A DNA stretch of 63,793 nucleotides from Ureibacillus massiliensis 4400831 = CIP 108448 = CCUG 49529 (GTDB lineage: Bacteria; Bacillota; Bacilli; Bacillales_A; Planococcaceae), in NCBI RefSeq assembly GCF_000772965.1, contig NZ_JPVQ01000021.1:1-63793 (forward strand). Direction: 5' to 3'. Shown in pieces: positions 27,460 to 38,287 of this stretch. The stretch's first letter is position 1. The number at the start of each line of letters is the position of its first letter. The notes beneath the pieces were generated by a model. The model did no database searches. It was given only the letters and a program-made list of their open reading frames with translations, and had not been told where the DNA came from. Both the position numbers and the translations under genes were made by a program.

Positions 27460-28557
27460 TTAAATATAAGATTCTACAATACTATCAGCTACAAAATTTG
27501 TATCAATTTCGATAATTACACGATCAGTCCACTCGTTAGTTGATAAAGAACGTGATCCGTCTTTTGCTAGATCAGCAGTAAAGTAACCATCATTAAATAC
27601 TGCACTAACTGCACGTTCAATTTCTGTAGCTTCTTCTTTTAATCCAAAGGAATAACGTAACATCATTGCTACTGATAGAATTGTTGCAGCAGGGTTTGCT
27701 TTTCCTTGCCCTGCTATATCTGGAGCTGAACCATGAATTGGTTCATATAATCCGAAATGATCTCCTCTAATAGAAGCAGAAGGTAATACACCAAGGGATC
27801 CAGTAATAACTGAAGCTTCATCACTTAAAATATCCCCAAACATATTGTCAGTAACGACAACGTCAAAATGTTCAGGATTTGTAATAAGCTTCATTGCTAC
27901 AGAATCAACAAGATTATGCTCCACTTTGACATCCGGATACTGTTCTTTCTTCTCCTCTACAACTTGACGCCATAATCTAGAGGTTTCTAGCACATTTGCT
28001 TTATCAACTGAGCAAAGTCTTCCTTTACGTAAGCGGGCCATTTCGAATGCATTATCTACAATGCGTTCAATTTCTTTACGTGTATATATATTTAAATCGC
28101 TTGCTTCGTTGTCAGTGCGATGTTTTTCTCCAAAGTAAATACCACCAGTTAATTCACGTACGATCATTAAGTCAACATTCTCTGCAACTTCGCGCTTCAA
28201 TGGAGAAGCTCCTAGTAAACTAGGAAATGCTTTTACAGGGCGAAGGTTTGCAAATAGATCAAAGGTTTTTCGGATTTTAAGTAATCCTTTTTCAGGTCTG
28301 AGTTCAGGTGGATTGTTATCCCATTTTGGGCCACCTACTGCTCCTAGTAAAATTGCGTCGCTTTCTTTACAGATTGCGATTGTTTCATCTGGTAATGGAT
28401 TGTTGAATTCATCTATTGCTGTACCACCAATAACCGCATAGGATAAATGAAATTTATGGTTGTAACGTTTGCCAATTGCTTGTAATACACGAACAGCTGA
28501 AGCAACAACCTCAGGACCAATACCATCGCCAGGTAAAACTGTAATTTTCTTTTCCAT
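27460..28557 (-). CDS. leuB: 3-isopropylmalate dehydrogenase
   Basis: A 365-residue NAD-dependent enzyme that oxidises and decarboxylates 3-isopropylmalate. It shows LPGDGIGPEVV, LLGAVGGPKWD, RELTGGIYFG, VDKANVLETSRLWR and the C-terminal GLYEPIHGSAPDIAGQ. The start is the ATG at 28557 (MEKKITVLPG), with GAGGTG upstream. Unlike the rest of the operon it lies ~200 bases behind the gene before it. Confidence 0.97.
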   Translation of the reverse strand: MEKKITVLPGDGIGPEVVASAVRVLQAIGKRYNHKFHLSYAVIGGTAIDEFNNPLPDETIAICKESDAILLGAVGGPKWDNNPPELRPEKGLLKIRKTFDLFANLRPVKAFPSLLGASPLKREVAENVDLMIVRELTGGIYFGEKHRTDNEASDLNIYTRKEIERIVDNAFEMARLRKGRLCSVDKANVLETSRLWRQVVEEKKEQYPDVKVEHNLVDSVAMKLITNPEHFDVVVTDNMFGDILSDEASVITGSLGVLPSASIRGDHFGLYEPIHGSAPDIAGQGKANPAATILSVAMMLRYSFGLKEEATEIERAVSAVFNDGYFTADLAKDGSRSLSTNEWTDRVIIEIDTNFVADSIVESYI

Positions 28558-28759
28558 TGTAAGACACCTCAACGTTTATTTTTTTACAGAGCCGTATGTT
28601 AAATCGAAATGCGAAATTTCTGAGTATAAAATGTTCAAAAATATATTTTTTGTTTTCTATTAATAAAAATGATATAAAATAATTAACGACTTTTTTTAGA
28701 AACGCCACCAAACGTTAAATGCTTGATGGCGACCTTGGGACAAATTATTCTTTCAAAGA
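28558..28759 (-). other. 202-base gap inside the ilv-leu operon (leuA-leuB)
   Basis: No gene is seen. On the minus strand, just after leuA, an imperfect hairpin (CGCCATCAA with TTTGGTGGCG, about 28700-28735) is followed by an A-rich rather than T-rich stretch, then ~120 bases of AT-rich sequence before the leuB ribosome site. Attenuation, processing or a weak internal promoter are possible; none can be shown from sequence. Confidence 0.4.
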
Positions 28760-30306
28760 TTAAACATTTGCGATTTGACGGGTTCCGTGTATGTTTTCTT
28801 GAATCAAGTGACGGTTAATAGCGTTTAAATATGCTTTTGCAGTAGCTGCAAGCACATCTTGTGAGTTATCACGTCCAGTTGATGTGAACCCGTTATAGCG
28901 TAAAGTAACTACAGATTCCGCTAGAGCATCGCGACCTTTACTTACTGATTTAACACCGAAGTCTAAAATATTTACTTTTCCGTTTACTAATTGTTCTAGT
29001 GTGTTGAATATTGCTTCAACAGATCCAGAACCTGTCGCAGCAAGAGTTTTCAATTCTCCCTCTGGTGTAATAACTGATGCTGTAGCAGTTGGAATATTTT
29101 CTGTTCCGTAAGAAACCTGAACTGTTTTAAGCTCAAATAATGGAATATCTTCTACAGATACTTGTTGATCTGTTAAAAGTGTTATTAAATCTTCCTCTGT
29201 AATTTCTTTTTTACGGTCAGCTAATTTTTTGAATTCTTGGAAGGCTTTGTTAAGCTTTTCATCAGATAATTCATAGCCCATTTTTACAGCACGATCACGG
29301 AATGCGGCACGACCAGAGTGTTTACCTAGTACTAAATCCACTTCTTCTTCACCAATTAATGCAGGTGAAATAATTTCGTACGTTTCTTTATGTTTTAGAA
29401 CACCGTCTTGGTGAATTCCTGATTCATGTGCAAATGCGTTTTTACCTACTACTGCTTTATTCGGTTGAATAACAACACCTGTTAAACGACTTACTAATTG
29501 AGAAGTACGTTTAATTTCTTTTAAATTTAAACCAGTCTCAATTTCATAAATATCTTTTCGAATATGCATTGCAACACCAATTTCTTCTAAAGAAGCGTTA
29601 CCAGCACGTTCACCAATTCCGTTAATAGTACATTCAACTTGATCTGCACCATTTTGAATTGCAGCTATAGAATTTGCCACGGCCATACCAAGATCATCGT
29701 GGCAGTGTGCAGAGAATTTTACTTTATGAGCGCCATTAACATTTTCACGTAAGAATTTGAAAAGCTCACCATATTCTTGTGGAGAAGCATAGCCTACTGT
29801 ATCTGGAACGTTAATTGTAGTAGCACCTGCTTCGATTACCTTCTCAATGATTTTTACTAAAAATTGGCGATCTGTACGGAAGCCATCTTCAGCAGACCAT
29901 TGAACTAGTGGGAAGAATTTTTTAGCATATTTAACTGCTTCTACAGCTTGCTCTAGTACTTGTTCTGGTGATTTTTTTAATTTATATTCCATATGAATAG
30001 GACTAGTTGCTAGGAAGACGTGGATATGCGGCTGTTCCGCAACTTTAAGTGCTTCCCAAGTTGTGTCAATATCTTTTTGAACACATCGTGCAAGTCCTGT
30101 TACAATTGAATTTTTTACTGTGCCTGCGATTCGATTTACTGCGTCGAAATCACCAGGGCTTGAAGCAGGAAACCCTGCTTCAATAATTGTTACACCTAAA
30201 CGTTCTAATTGCTTTGCGATTTCGATTTTTTCCTGAGTATTTAGATTAATTCCCGCTGACTGTTCGCCATCTCGAAGCGTCGTATCAAATATATCTATTT
30301 TACGCA

Positions 30307-30307
<1 letters not shown>
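28760..30307 (-). CDS. leuA: 2-isopropylmalate synthase
   Basis: A 515-residue enzyme joining acetyl-CoA to 2-ketoisovalerate, the first leucine-specific step. The N-terminal TIM barrel shows [17 protein letters not shown] and the metal-binding [26 protein letters not shown] follows. The C-terminal regulatory domain, from about residue 385, is full length, so leucine feedback is likely. Its ATG shares one base with the ilvC stop (TAATG), giving coupled translation. Confidence 0.97.
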
Positions 30308-31332
<1,025 letters not shown>

Positions 31333-31364
31333 CTAAAGTTGGTTTTGTTTTTTTATTTTTTTAG

Positions 31365-31389
31365 TGTGATTACTATGTTTGTAATCACA
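31365..31389 (-). other. 9-bp perfect stem-loop between ilvN and ilvC
   Basis: TGTGATTAC pairs with GTAATCACA around a 7-base loop. On the minus strand it is followed by an A-rich run, not T, so it is not a standard terminator for this operon. B. subtilis ilv-leu mRNA is processed to give a stable ilvC transcript, and a stem-loop here could play the same role. Confidence 0.45.
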
Positions 31390-31423
31390 TTTTTATATAC
31401 TTAACTACCTGAGTAAGCAGCAC

Positions 31424-31939
31424 TTACTTCAGAATAGAAAGTTGTGGTGTTTCAATAGGCTGGGCCTCGCGTACAGAAGCTGTAACACCTGTACGCGTTA
31501 ACTCTTTAATACCATAAGGTCGAATCAACTCAATAAATGCATCAATTTTTTCAGGATTCCCCACGACCTGATACGTCACTACGTTTTTGGATGTATCGAT
31601 GATTTGTGGTCTGAACGGTTCTACAATTGCATTCATTTCTATTCTTAAATTAGCTGGTGAAATAACTTTCACTAAAGCGAGTTCTCTTAGAACAATTGAT
31701 TTATCCGTTATATCATTGACTTTTAAAACATCAATTTGCTTGGATAATTGCTTGATAAGTTGTTCAAGTTTCACTTCGTCACTAATATTGACGACAAAAG
31801 TCATTTTTGAAATATTTGGTTGTTCAGTGTGGCCTACCGTAATCGATTCAATATTAAATTGTCGTTTCATTAGTAAGCCTGTTACTCGATTGAGAACACC
31901 ACTTTGATTAATAACTGTTACTGTAATTACTCGTTTCAC
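31424..31939 (-). CDS. ilvN: acetolactate synthase small (regulatory) subunit
   Basis: A 171-residue regulatory subunit. The N-terminal ACT domain ([25 protein letters not shown]) binds valine for feedback in characterised homologues. A second ACT-like domain ([31 protein letters not shown]) completes the protein. The GTG start overlaps the ilvB stop by four bases (GTGA), which indicates coupled, balanced synthesis. The same gene is called ilvH in B. subtilis. Confidence 0.95.
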   Translation of the reverse strand: MKRVITVTVINQSGVLNRVTGLLMKRQFNIESITVGHTEQPNISKMTFVVNISDEVKLEQLIKQLSKQIDVLKVNDITDKSIVLRELALVKVISPANLRIEMNAIVEPFRPQIIDTSKNVVTYQVVGNPEKIDAFIELIRPYGIKELTRTGVTASVREAQPIETPQLSILK

Positions 31940-33696
31940 GGTTTTTTCACCCCTACAATATCATCTAGCCCTTTCCCAGCAGGTACCATTGGATAGACGT
32001 TTTCTAATTGTTTTACTCTAGCATCAATTACTGCTGGTTCATCTGAGTTCAACGCTTCTTCTAAAATTGCCCCAGCTTCGTCTAATGTTGTAATACGATA
32101 GCCTTTTAAGCCAAAAGCATCAGCTAATTTTACAAAATCAGGCTGTACAGGCATCAAGCTTTGTGAATAACGTCCATCATAAAATAACTCTTGCCATTGA
32201 CGAACCATACCTAACGCACCGTTGTTAATGATGACAACTTTTACTGGTAAGTTAAATTCTTTTAATAAAGCCAATTCTTGATTTGTCATTTGGAAACCAG
32301 CATCACCTACGATAGAAATAACTTTTTTATCTGGCTTCGCAAATTGAGCTCCGATCGCTGCAGGAAAACCAAATCCCATCGTACCCAGTCCACCTGATGT
32401 TACCCATCCATGATCGTTATTCAATTTGTAATATTGTGCAGCCCACATTTGATGCTGGCCAACATCTGTCGTTACAATCGCATCACCATTTGTGATGGTA
32501 TGAACCATTTGGATGATTTGTTGAGGCAAAATTTCTTGCTCATCTTCAACATACCAATATGGGTAATTTTCTTGTTTTTCTTTTAGAAACGCTAACCATT
32601 CTGATGAGTCAGGTGATTGGAAATCTTTTTTAAGTAATGCTTGTAATGCTTCTTTTGCATCCGATACGATTGGAATATCTGTTGGAATATTTTTACCAAT
32701 TTCTGCAGGGTCAATGTCGATATGAACAATGGTTGCATTCGGCGCAAACAATTTTGTATCCCCTGTCAATCGATCATCGAAACGAGCTCCAATATTAATT
32801 AACAAATCACATTTTTGTATTGCATCATTTGCAACAGCTGCTCCGTGCATTCCAGCCATACCGAAGTTTAATTCGTGATTTCCGTGAATACTACCTAATC
32901 CAAGCAATGTATTAATAACTGGCAATTTGTATTTTTCGACAAATTCAGTTAATTCTTTGCGTGCATCTGCAAAGAGAACACCAGCACCTGCTAAAACTAA
33001 AGGTTTCTTAGATTCTGAGATAGCTTGCATTGCTTTTTGGATTTGTAAAAAATTTGGTTTTGTATTCGGCTGATAACCAGGTAAGTAAATTGGTTCATCA
33101 TTATCTACAATCTCCGAAGCATCAAACAATTGACCGGATATATTTTTAGGAAAATCGATAAGGACTGGTCCTTTACGTCCTGTATTCGCAATATGAAACG
33201 CCTCTTTTACGATACGAGGGATATCACGTACATTTTGAATTTGATAATTGTGTTTAGTAATTGGTGTTGTGATACCAATAATATCTGCTTCTTGGAACGC
33301 ATCTGAACCGATTACACTAGTTGCTACTTGACCAGTAAAAATTACTAATGGGATCGAGTCAATCATTGCATCGGTAATACCAGTTACTAAATTTGTAGCT
33401 CCTGGTCCACTTGTAGCAATTACAACACCTGGTTTATTTAAAACACGTGCATAACCTTCAGCAGCATGTATTGCTCCTTGCTCATGTCGAGTTAAAATAT
33501 GTCTGATTGGATTTTTATAAATGGCATCATAAACATTTAATACTGCGCCACCAGGATATCCAAAAACTGTATCAACACCTTGATCGATTAATGATTTAAT
33601 TAATAAATCAGACCCTGTCTTTGGTGTATATTTTTCTTCAGTTGAAGCTGCCGGCATAGCATCTATTTTCACGTTTGTTGATGTATTTGCAGTCAT
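31936..33696 (-). CDS. ilvB: acetolactate synthase large (catalytic) subunit
   Basis: A 586-residue ThDP enzyme making acetolactate or acetohydroxybutyrate from pyruvate. The N-terminal domain has [15 protein letters not shown] and the catalytic Glu in [16 protein letters not shown]. The C-terminal ThDP motif is [17 protein letters not shown], ending in [12 protein letters not shown]. It is the first gene behind the T-box leader. The ATG follows GGAGG. Confidence 0.97.
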   Translation of the reverse strand: MTANTSTNVKIDAMPAASTEEKYTPKTGSDLLIKSLIDQGVDTVFGYPGGAVLNVYDAIYKNPIRHILTRHEQGAIHAAEGYARVLNKPGVVIATSGPGATNLVTGITDAMIDSIPLVIFTGQVATSVIGSDAFQEADIIGITTPITKHNYQIQNVRDIPRIVKEAFHIANTGRKGPVLIDFPKNISGQLFDASEIVDNDEPIYLPGYQPNTKPNFLQIQKAMQAISESKKPLVLAGAGVLFADARKELTEFVEKYKLPVINTLLGLGSIHGNHELNFGMAGMHGAAVANDAIQKCDLLINIGARFDDRLTGDTKLFAPNATIVHIDIDPAEIGKNIPTDIPIVSDAKEALQALLKKDFQSPDSSEWLAFLKEKQENYPYWYVEDEQEILPQQIIQMVHTITNGDAIVTTDVGQHQMWAAQYYKLNNDHGWVTSGGLGTMGFGFPAAIGAQFAKPDKKVISIVGDAGFQMTNQELALLKEFNLPVKVVIINNGALGMVRQWQELFYDGRYSQSLMPVQPDFVKLADAFGLKGYRITTLDEAGAILEEALNSDEPAVIDARVKQLENVYPMVPAGKGLDDIVGVKKP

Positions 33697-33724
33697 TTTT
33701 CAATTTTCCTCCATTCATATCAAT

Positions 33725-34085
33725 TTTTATAAAATAAAAAAGCCTTTTTCTCCAACGCAAAAGAAAACCTTGTGCGTAGGGATGAAAAAGACTTTCATGG
33801 TACCACCCTTGTTCATAGCTAAAAAGCTACCTCGCGAATAGTGGGAACAATTCATCTACTTTGAATGTTTCAAAGGTTTTGAAAATTCAAAGTGCAACTA
33901 GATGAATTCACTATTCATTAATAACGAGCATTTCGAAGTTTGCCCGGAACTATCTAATGGCATAAATGCGTTTAATAGTTCACTCCGAGGGGATGTCGGA
34001 TATAGTTGTATCACCGGGTTCCAGCATTCCCGGCTCTCTGGTAGATACAAGTCTCTATAACCTTTAACCTCATCATCGAGTTTTA
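33725..34085 (-). promoter_or_regulatory. T-box leader of ilvBNC-leuABCD, probable isoleucine specifier
   Basis: Read on the minus strand, this 360-base leader has stem I features (AGAGAGCCGGG, later CCGAC-ATC-CCCTCGGAG), a long central hairpin (about 33845-33925) and the T-box core AAGGGTGGTACC (33810-33799). A terminator follows, pairing TGCGTAGGG with its partner (about 33738-33800) and ending in a T-run. By comparison with known stem I layouts the specifier looks like ATC (33994-33992), an Ile codon. Uncharged tRNA would stabilise the antiterminator and allow transcription into ilvB. Confidence 0.9.
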
Positions 34086-34098
34086 TATACATGATTTA

Positions 34099-35769
34099 TT
34101 ATATACTCATGATACCGCCTTTTGAGGCATTTGTCACAAGTTTTGAATATCTTGCTAACCATCCAGTTTTAATTTTTGGCTCGAATGGTTTTAAGTTTTT
34201 ACTTCTTTCTTCTAAGACATCTTCTGAAACTTGAAGATTAATTGTTCTATTTGGTAAATCAATTTCAATTATATCTCCATTTTCAATTAATGCAATAGGT
34301 CCTCCTTCAGCAGCTTCAGGAGAAATATGTCCTATGGAGATACCTCTAGAAGCACCACTAAATCTTCCATCTGTTATTAGTGCAACTTTCGTACCTAAAC
34401 CACGGCCCATAATTGCAGAAGTTGGTGCTAACATTTCCGGCATACCTGGTCCACCCTTTGGTCCTTCATAACGAATGACAACAACGTGACCTTCTCGTAC
34501 TGTACCATCATCAATAGCAGCTTGTGCTTCATCTTGAGAGTCGAAGACAATCGCTTCACCAGTAAATGTTTTAATCGATGGATCTACAGCTCCAACTTTG
34601 ATTACTGAACCTTCTGGCGCAATGTTACCATAAAGTACTGATAAACCACCTACAGGACTATATGGATTGTCTTTTGTACGTATGACTTCTTTGTTTGTAA
34701 TTTGATGATCTTTTACTAAATCACCCATTGTTTTACCAGCAACTGTAATACGATCTGGATGAATTGCACCAGGAATTTTTGTTAATTCATTAATAATTGC
34801 TTCAACACCGCCAGCTTTATTAATATCATCCATTGAGATATCAGATGCCGGCATAATTTTCGCTAAATAAGGAACGCGAGCAGCGACTTTGTTGATGTCT
34901 TCTAAATTATATTCGATTCCCGCTTCATTTGCGATGGCTAATGTATGAAGTACAGTATTTGTTGAGCCACCCATTGCCATATCTAATGCAAATGCATCAT
35001 CTATAGCTTCTTTTGTAATGATATCACGAGGTTTTACATCCTCCTCTATCATTCGAATTAAATGTTTTGCTGCGTCTCGGATTAATTCCTTACGCTTTTC
35101 ACTTGTAGCAACAATTGTACCATTACCCGGAAGAGCTACTCCTAGCATTTCCATTAAACAGTTCATCGAGTTTGCAGTAAACATACCTGAACATGAACCA
35201 CAAGTTGGACAAGCATTATTTTCTATATCTAAAAGTTCATCAGCTGACATTTTCCCTGATTTATGAGCACCAACACCTTCAAAAACTGATGTTAATGAAA
35301 GTTGTTTTCCTGATGAAGATACACCAGCTTCCATTGGACCACCAGAGACGAAAACTGATGGAACATTTGTACGAACGGCTGCCATTAACATACCAGGTGT
35401 TATTTTGTCACAGTTTGGAATGTAAAATACACCATCAAACCAGTGCGCGTTAATAACTGTTTCAGCTGAATCTGCAATTAACTCACGACTTGGTAATGAA
35501 TAACGCATACCAATGTGTCCCATTGCAATTCCATCGTCAACACCTATTGTGTTAAATTCAAAAGGAATACCGCCAGCTTCTATTATTGCCTCTTTTACAA
35601 AATCAGCAAACTCACGTAAGTGAACGTGGCCAGGAATAATATCGATGTAAGAGTTACAAATACCGATAAATGGTTTTCCTAAATCTTTAGCTTTAACTTT
35701 ACCCGTAGCATATAAAAGACTACGGTGAGGAGCACGATCAACTCCTAATTTAATCATATCACTTCTCAT
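34099..35769 (-). CDS. ilvD: dihydroxy-acid dehydratase
   Basis: A 556-residue Fe-S dehydratase for the third step of valine and isoleucine synthesis. Motifs are [28 protein letters not shown] and [20 protein letters not shown]. The C-terminal swivel shows [15 protein letters not shown] and [20 protein letters not shown]. The start is the ATG at 35769 (MRSDMIKLG), with GGGG(C)G upstream. It has its own promoter with cre-like and CodY-like sites. No terminator separates it from the T-box leader other than the T-box terminator itself, so read-through into ilvB is possible. Confidence 0.97.
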   Translation of the reverse strand: MRSDMIKLGVDRAPHRSLLYATGKVKAKDLGKPFIGICNSYIDIIPGHVHLREFADFVKEAIIEAGGIPFEFNTIGVDDGIAMGHIGMRYSLPSRELIADSAETVINAHWFDGVFYIPNCDKITPGMLMAAVRTNVPSVFVSGGPMEAGVSSSGKQLSLTSVFEGVGAHKSGKMSADELLDIENNACPTCGSCSGMFTANSMNCLMEMLGVALPGNGTIVATSEKRKELIRDAAKHLIRMIEEDVKPRDIITKEAIDDAFALDMAMGGSTNTVLHTLAIANEAGIEYNLEDINKVAARVPYLAKIMPASDISMDDINKAGGVEAIINELTKIPGAIHPDRITVAGKTMGDLVKDHQITNKEVIRTKDNPYSPVGGLSVLYGNIAPEGSVIKVGAVDPSIKTFTGEAIVFDSQDEAQAAIDDGTVREGHVVVIRYEGPKGGPGMPEMLAPTSAIMGRGLGTKVALITDGRFSGASRGISIGHISPEAAEGGPIALIENGDIIEIDLPNRTINLQVSEDVLEERSKNLKPFEPKIKTGWLARYSKLVTNASKGGIMSI

Positions 35770-35920
35770 AATTGATACGCCCCACAATTTCTACTAAGAT
35801 TAATTTATTTTATTTATTGATGTAATAATATTAAACTCACATATTGTTCATGCATTGAATCAAATAACTTACATTACATGATTGTGTTGTTGAATACTAT
35901 TAACTTATTAAATTGTTGAT

Positions 35921-35950
35921 ATCATAGTACAAAAAGTGCTTCGTAGTCAA
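35921..35950 (-). promoter_or_regulatory. ilvD promoter
   Basis: On the minus strand, TTGACT (35950-35945) and TATGAT (35926-35921) are 18 bases apart. The predicted start of transcription is near 35915, with a ~146-base leader. Confidence 0.55.
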
Positions 35951-35954
35951 CTAT

Positions 35955-35969
35955 ATTTTTCAAATAATT
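35955..35969. promoter_or_regulatory. CodY-like box upstream of ilvD
   Basis: ATTTTTCAAATAATT matches the CodY consensus AATTTTCWGAAAATT at 12 of 15 positions. It abuts the -35 element, where CodY with branched-chain amino acids would repress. Confidence 0.5.
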
Positions 35970-35996
35970 TGTACAATTTAAAAAACTATCATTCGT

Positions 35997-36010
35997 TGTA
36001 ATCGTTTACA
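35997..36010. promoter_or_regulatory. cre-like site upstream of ilvD
   Basis: TGTAATCGTTTACA fully matches the CcpA consensus TGWAANCGNTNWCA. Its centre is about 89 bases upstream of the predicted ilvD start. In B. subtilis CcpA activates ilv-leu from an upstream cre at a similar distance. Confidence 0.6.
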
Positions 36011-36160
36011 GTCTCGATAATACACAAAATATTCTGTTTTAAAATAAATTTAAGATTTTTTTATTCCCTTACTAATAAATACTTACAAGTTATTTAATGT
36101 TGTCTCTAAATGTATAAATTTGTTTATGCTAAAGGTATCGTAATGATGTTAATTAATTAA

Positions 36161-36187
36161 AAAAGACCCCAATAAATGGAGTCTCTT
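36161..36187 (-). terminator. terminator of the 36-aa membrane peptide gene
   Basis: AGACTCC pairs with GGGGTCT (one G-T pair) and is followed on the minus strand by TTTTTT. Confidence 0.65.
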
Positions 36188-36204
36188 GGAATTGAATTAT
36201 GGAA

Positions 36205-36315
36205 TCATTTTGGAATAAACAACATATCTACAGCTAGATTAAGTACGATAATAGTATGCAACATTGTAATAAACAAAGCTTGGCGGTTTAATTTTTTCAT
36301 AACATTTTTATCCAT
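36205..36315 (-). CDS. tiny membrane peptide, 36 aa
   Basis: An ATG at 36315 behind GAGGTGGGG opens a 36-residue frame. It has a basic N-terminus (MDKNVMKKLNRQ) and one hydrophobic helix (ALFITMLHTIIVLNLAVDML), and it ends FIPK. A hairpin with a T-run lies ~20 bases after the stop. The strong ribosome site, the positive-inside membrane helix and its own terminator support a real gene of unknown function. It lies in the otherwise gene-free stretch upstream of ilvD. Confidence 0.55.
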   Translation of the reverse strand: MDKNVMKKLNRQALFITMLHTIIVLNLAVDMLFIPK

Positions 36316-36522
36316 ATGATCCCCACCTCATTTTAAATTTGTCTAACTTGTGAACATTATATGACAGTGTTTTAAAAATTGCAAAATATTTTTAATTTTC
36401 AGTGGTTCATATATTTCCTTTTACATATATTTTCTTTTTTCTTAAAGTTTTTCTTTATAAATACGTATAGTTTTTTTAATTTAACGGAAAATTTATAATA
36501 TAACACTTCCAATGGTATTGAC

Positions 36523-36549
36523 GTTTAATTCGTACTTTAAATGAAGTAT
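36523..36549 (+). promoter_or_regulatory. possible sigma-B promoter of the GlsB/YeaQ gene
   Basis: GTTTAA and AAGTAT are 15 bases apart. The first is a perfect sigma-B -35; the second matches GGGTAT at four of six. It would start transcription just upstream of the ribosome site. Tentative. Confidence 0.25.
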
Positions 36550-36574
36550 TTACTTACAAAGGAGATGGACAACT

Positions 36575-36832
36575 ATGATGAGCTTCATTTGGTTTCTAAT
36601 AATTGGAGGAGTATTGGGTTGGTTAGCCGGTGTTATTTTAGGAAGAGATGTACCTGGGGGTGTTATAGGTAATATTATTGCAGGTATTGTCGGTTCATGG
36701 ATCGGTAGTGCATTACTTGGGAATTGGGGTTGGGAAGTATCTGACTTTTATGTTTTCCCAGCTTTAGTCGGAGCGATAATATTGATTTTTATTGTTAGTT
36801 TCATTTTGCGATCATTTAGAAAAGCAACTTAA
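36575..36832 (+). CDS. GlsB/YeaQ/YmgE family membrane protein
   Basis: An 85-residue protein of the transglycosylase-associated/GlsB family with three membrane segments and the typical glycine pattern LGWLAGVILGRDVPGGVIGNIIAGIVGSWIG split by short turns. Members are linked to general or envelope stress responses; a biochemical role is not established. The start has a GGAGATGG site. It is monocistronic, ending at a hairpin near 36852. Confidence 0.88.
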   Translation: MMSFIWFLIIGGVLGWLAGVILGRDVPGGVIGNIIAGIVGSWIGSALLGNWGWEVSDFYVFPALVGAIILIFIVSFILRSFRKAT

Positions 36833-36851
36833 ATCGATAATAATAAATGGT

Positions 36852-36881
36852 GGGTGTCATTGAAAATCTGACACCCTTTTT
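36852..36881 (+). terminator. terminator of the GlsB/YeaQ gene
   Basis: GGGTGTCA pairs with TGACACCC, followed by TTTTTC. Confidence 0.8.
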
Positions 36882-36903
36882 CTATGTATACAATAGCTTT
36901 TTA

Positions 36904-37602
36904 TTAAAATGTAGTGTTTAGTACAATTTTCTCTAATTCACTACTTACACTTTCATACTGTTCATAATAAGAGATCACCATATCTACATAAACATCACTA
37001 TGATTATAATTGAATACAGCCTTTCTTAGTTTACCATCAGATGCTCCAGCTTTTGAAAGGTAGTTTGCCGCACTGTAAATAGCATCTTCAATATCAAACG
37101 GATCAGCCTTCCCATCTCCGTCTCCATCTACCCCATACCCACCGAATTTTTTAATTATAGCAGGATTTGTCTTATCCTCCTCTGGAATCTGCCCTTGCCC
37201 TAACCCATCGCATGTTGGATGCTTCCACCCTACAAATGTGCATGGCATAAATTGCATATGCCCCTCTGCACCGACTGGAGAAATTAATGTACTCGTAGTA
37301 GAAAAACGTGTTTCTACTCTGTGATGGGCGGCTAACAATGTCCAAGGAACATCGTATAATTCACCTGCAGCTATGTATATTGGGATATATTCCTCTGGTA
37401 TTTCGACATCAAATTCTTTTTGTATATCTTCTTCATTTAAAGCCGTACTTACTTCTTTGAAAATGGTTAAATCTTTTAGCTGTTGCCAAACTATAAAAGA
37501 GGAATAATACACTGTAATAGAGATTGGTATAAGTAAGATAATTAAAAATAATTTAAATCCTGGACTTAATAATGGTTTCTTTTGTTTCTTTTTCTTCGCC
37601 AT
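36904..37602 (-). CDS. membrane-anchored lytic transglycosylase
   Basis: A 232-residue protein. A short Lys-rich cytoplasmic end and one membrane helix (about residues 17-38) place an SLT-like transglycosylase domain outside. The catalytic Glu is in AAHHRVETRF, followed by VGAEGHMQFMPCTFVGW and DIEDAIYSAANYLS. This looks like the soluble lytic transglycosylase (SLT_2-like) group that cleaves peptidoglycan. The ATG at 37602 lies five bases after AAAGGTGG; a GTG nine bases upstream overlaps that site. It is divergent from mscL. Confidence 0.83.
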   Translation of the reverse strand: MAKKKKQKKPLLSPGFKLFLIILLIPISITVYYSSFIVWQQLKDLTIFKEVSTALNEEDIQKEFDVEIPEEYIPIYIAAGELYDVPWTLLAAHHRVETRFSTTSTLISPVGAEGHMQFMPCTFVGWKHPTCDGLGQGQIPEEDKTNPAIIKKFGGYGVDGDGDGKADPFDIEDAIYSAANYLSKAGASDGKLRKAVFNYNHSDVYVDMVISYYEQYESVSSELEKIVLNTTF

Positions 37603-37730
37603 ATGAGCCACCTTTAAATGATTTCAATTGATATATTTTTCAATTTTTGAGATAGTTTTAAAATTAATAGGAATAATAACAATACAATTCTATACTAAAA
37701 TACTAGAAAACACCAAGGAGTGAAATATTT

Positions 37731-38123
37731 ATGTGGAAAGAATTTAAAGAGTTTGCTATGAAAGGGAATATTATAGATCTTGCTATTGCAGTTGTAATTG
37801 GTGGTGCCTTTGGTAAAATCGTGACATCATTAGTAAATAACATTATCATGCCATTTGTCGGGATTATTACAGGAGGAATTGACTTAACTAAAAGTTTTGT
37901 TTGGGCTGTTGGTGATGCAAAAGTTGAACTAGGTGTATTTTTGCAATCTATTATTGATTTTCTAATTATTGCATTTGCTATCTTCTTTGCCCTTCGACTA
38001 CTTACGAAATTTAATCGAAAAAAGAAAGAGGAAGAAACTGTAGCAGAACCTGTTGTTGAAGTTGATAATAAAGAAGAACTATTAAAAGAAATACGTGATC
38101 TTTTGAAAAGCCACAAAGAGTAA
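37731..38123 (+). CDS. mscL: large-conductance mechanosensitive channel
   Basis: A 130-residue MscL that opens under membrane tension to release solutes. The N-terminal amphipathic start and pore helix ([20 protein letters not shown] then [17 protein letters not shown]) are canonical. TM2 is at about 70-92. A charged C-terminal bundle ends [14 protein letters not shown]. The AAGGAGTG ribosome site precedes the ATG. Confidence 0.97.
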   Translation: MWKEFKEFAMKGNIIDLAIAVVIGGAFGKIVTSLVNNIIMPFVGIITGGIDLTKSFVWAVGDAKVELGVFLQSIIDFLIIAFAIFFALRLLTKFNRKKKEEETVAEPVVEVDNKEELLKEIRDLLKSHKE

Positions 38124-38287
38124 GAGTATGAATTGTACCTGTGTATATGTTATTTAATTTTAAAATATTTGTTTGAAAACTTAATTAATTTCTTCGAACT
38201 CGGTTGTTTTCGCAAATTGTACATGATAAATTGAATTAATAATCAATATTTTTGTATCTAATGGAATAAGGAAAGAGTGAATCTAAC

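Noticed and set aside
33875-33895. Second CodY-like match inside the T-box leader
   Set aside because: It falls within a long RNA hairpin that explains the symmetry without a protein site.
33898-34092. 64-residue minus-strand open frame between ilvD and ilvB
   Set aside because: It lies wholly in the T-box stem I region, has no convincing ribosome site, and its codons follow RNA structure.
34090-34110. TATAAT at the ilvD stop as a separate promoter for the T-box leader
   Set aside because: No acceptable -35 lies 16-18 bases upstream. Read-through from ilvD or a promoter further inside ilvD is as likely.
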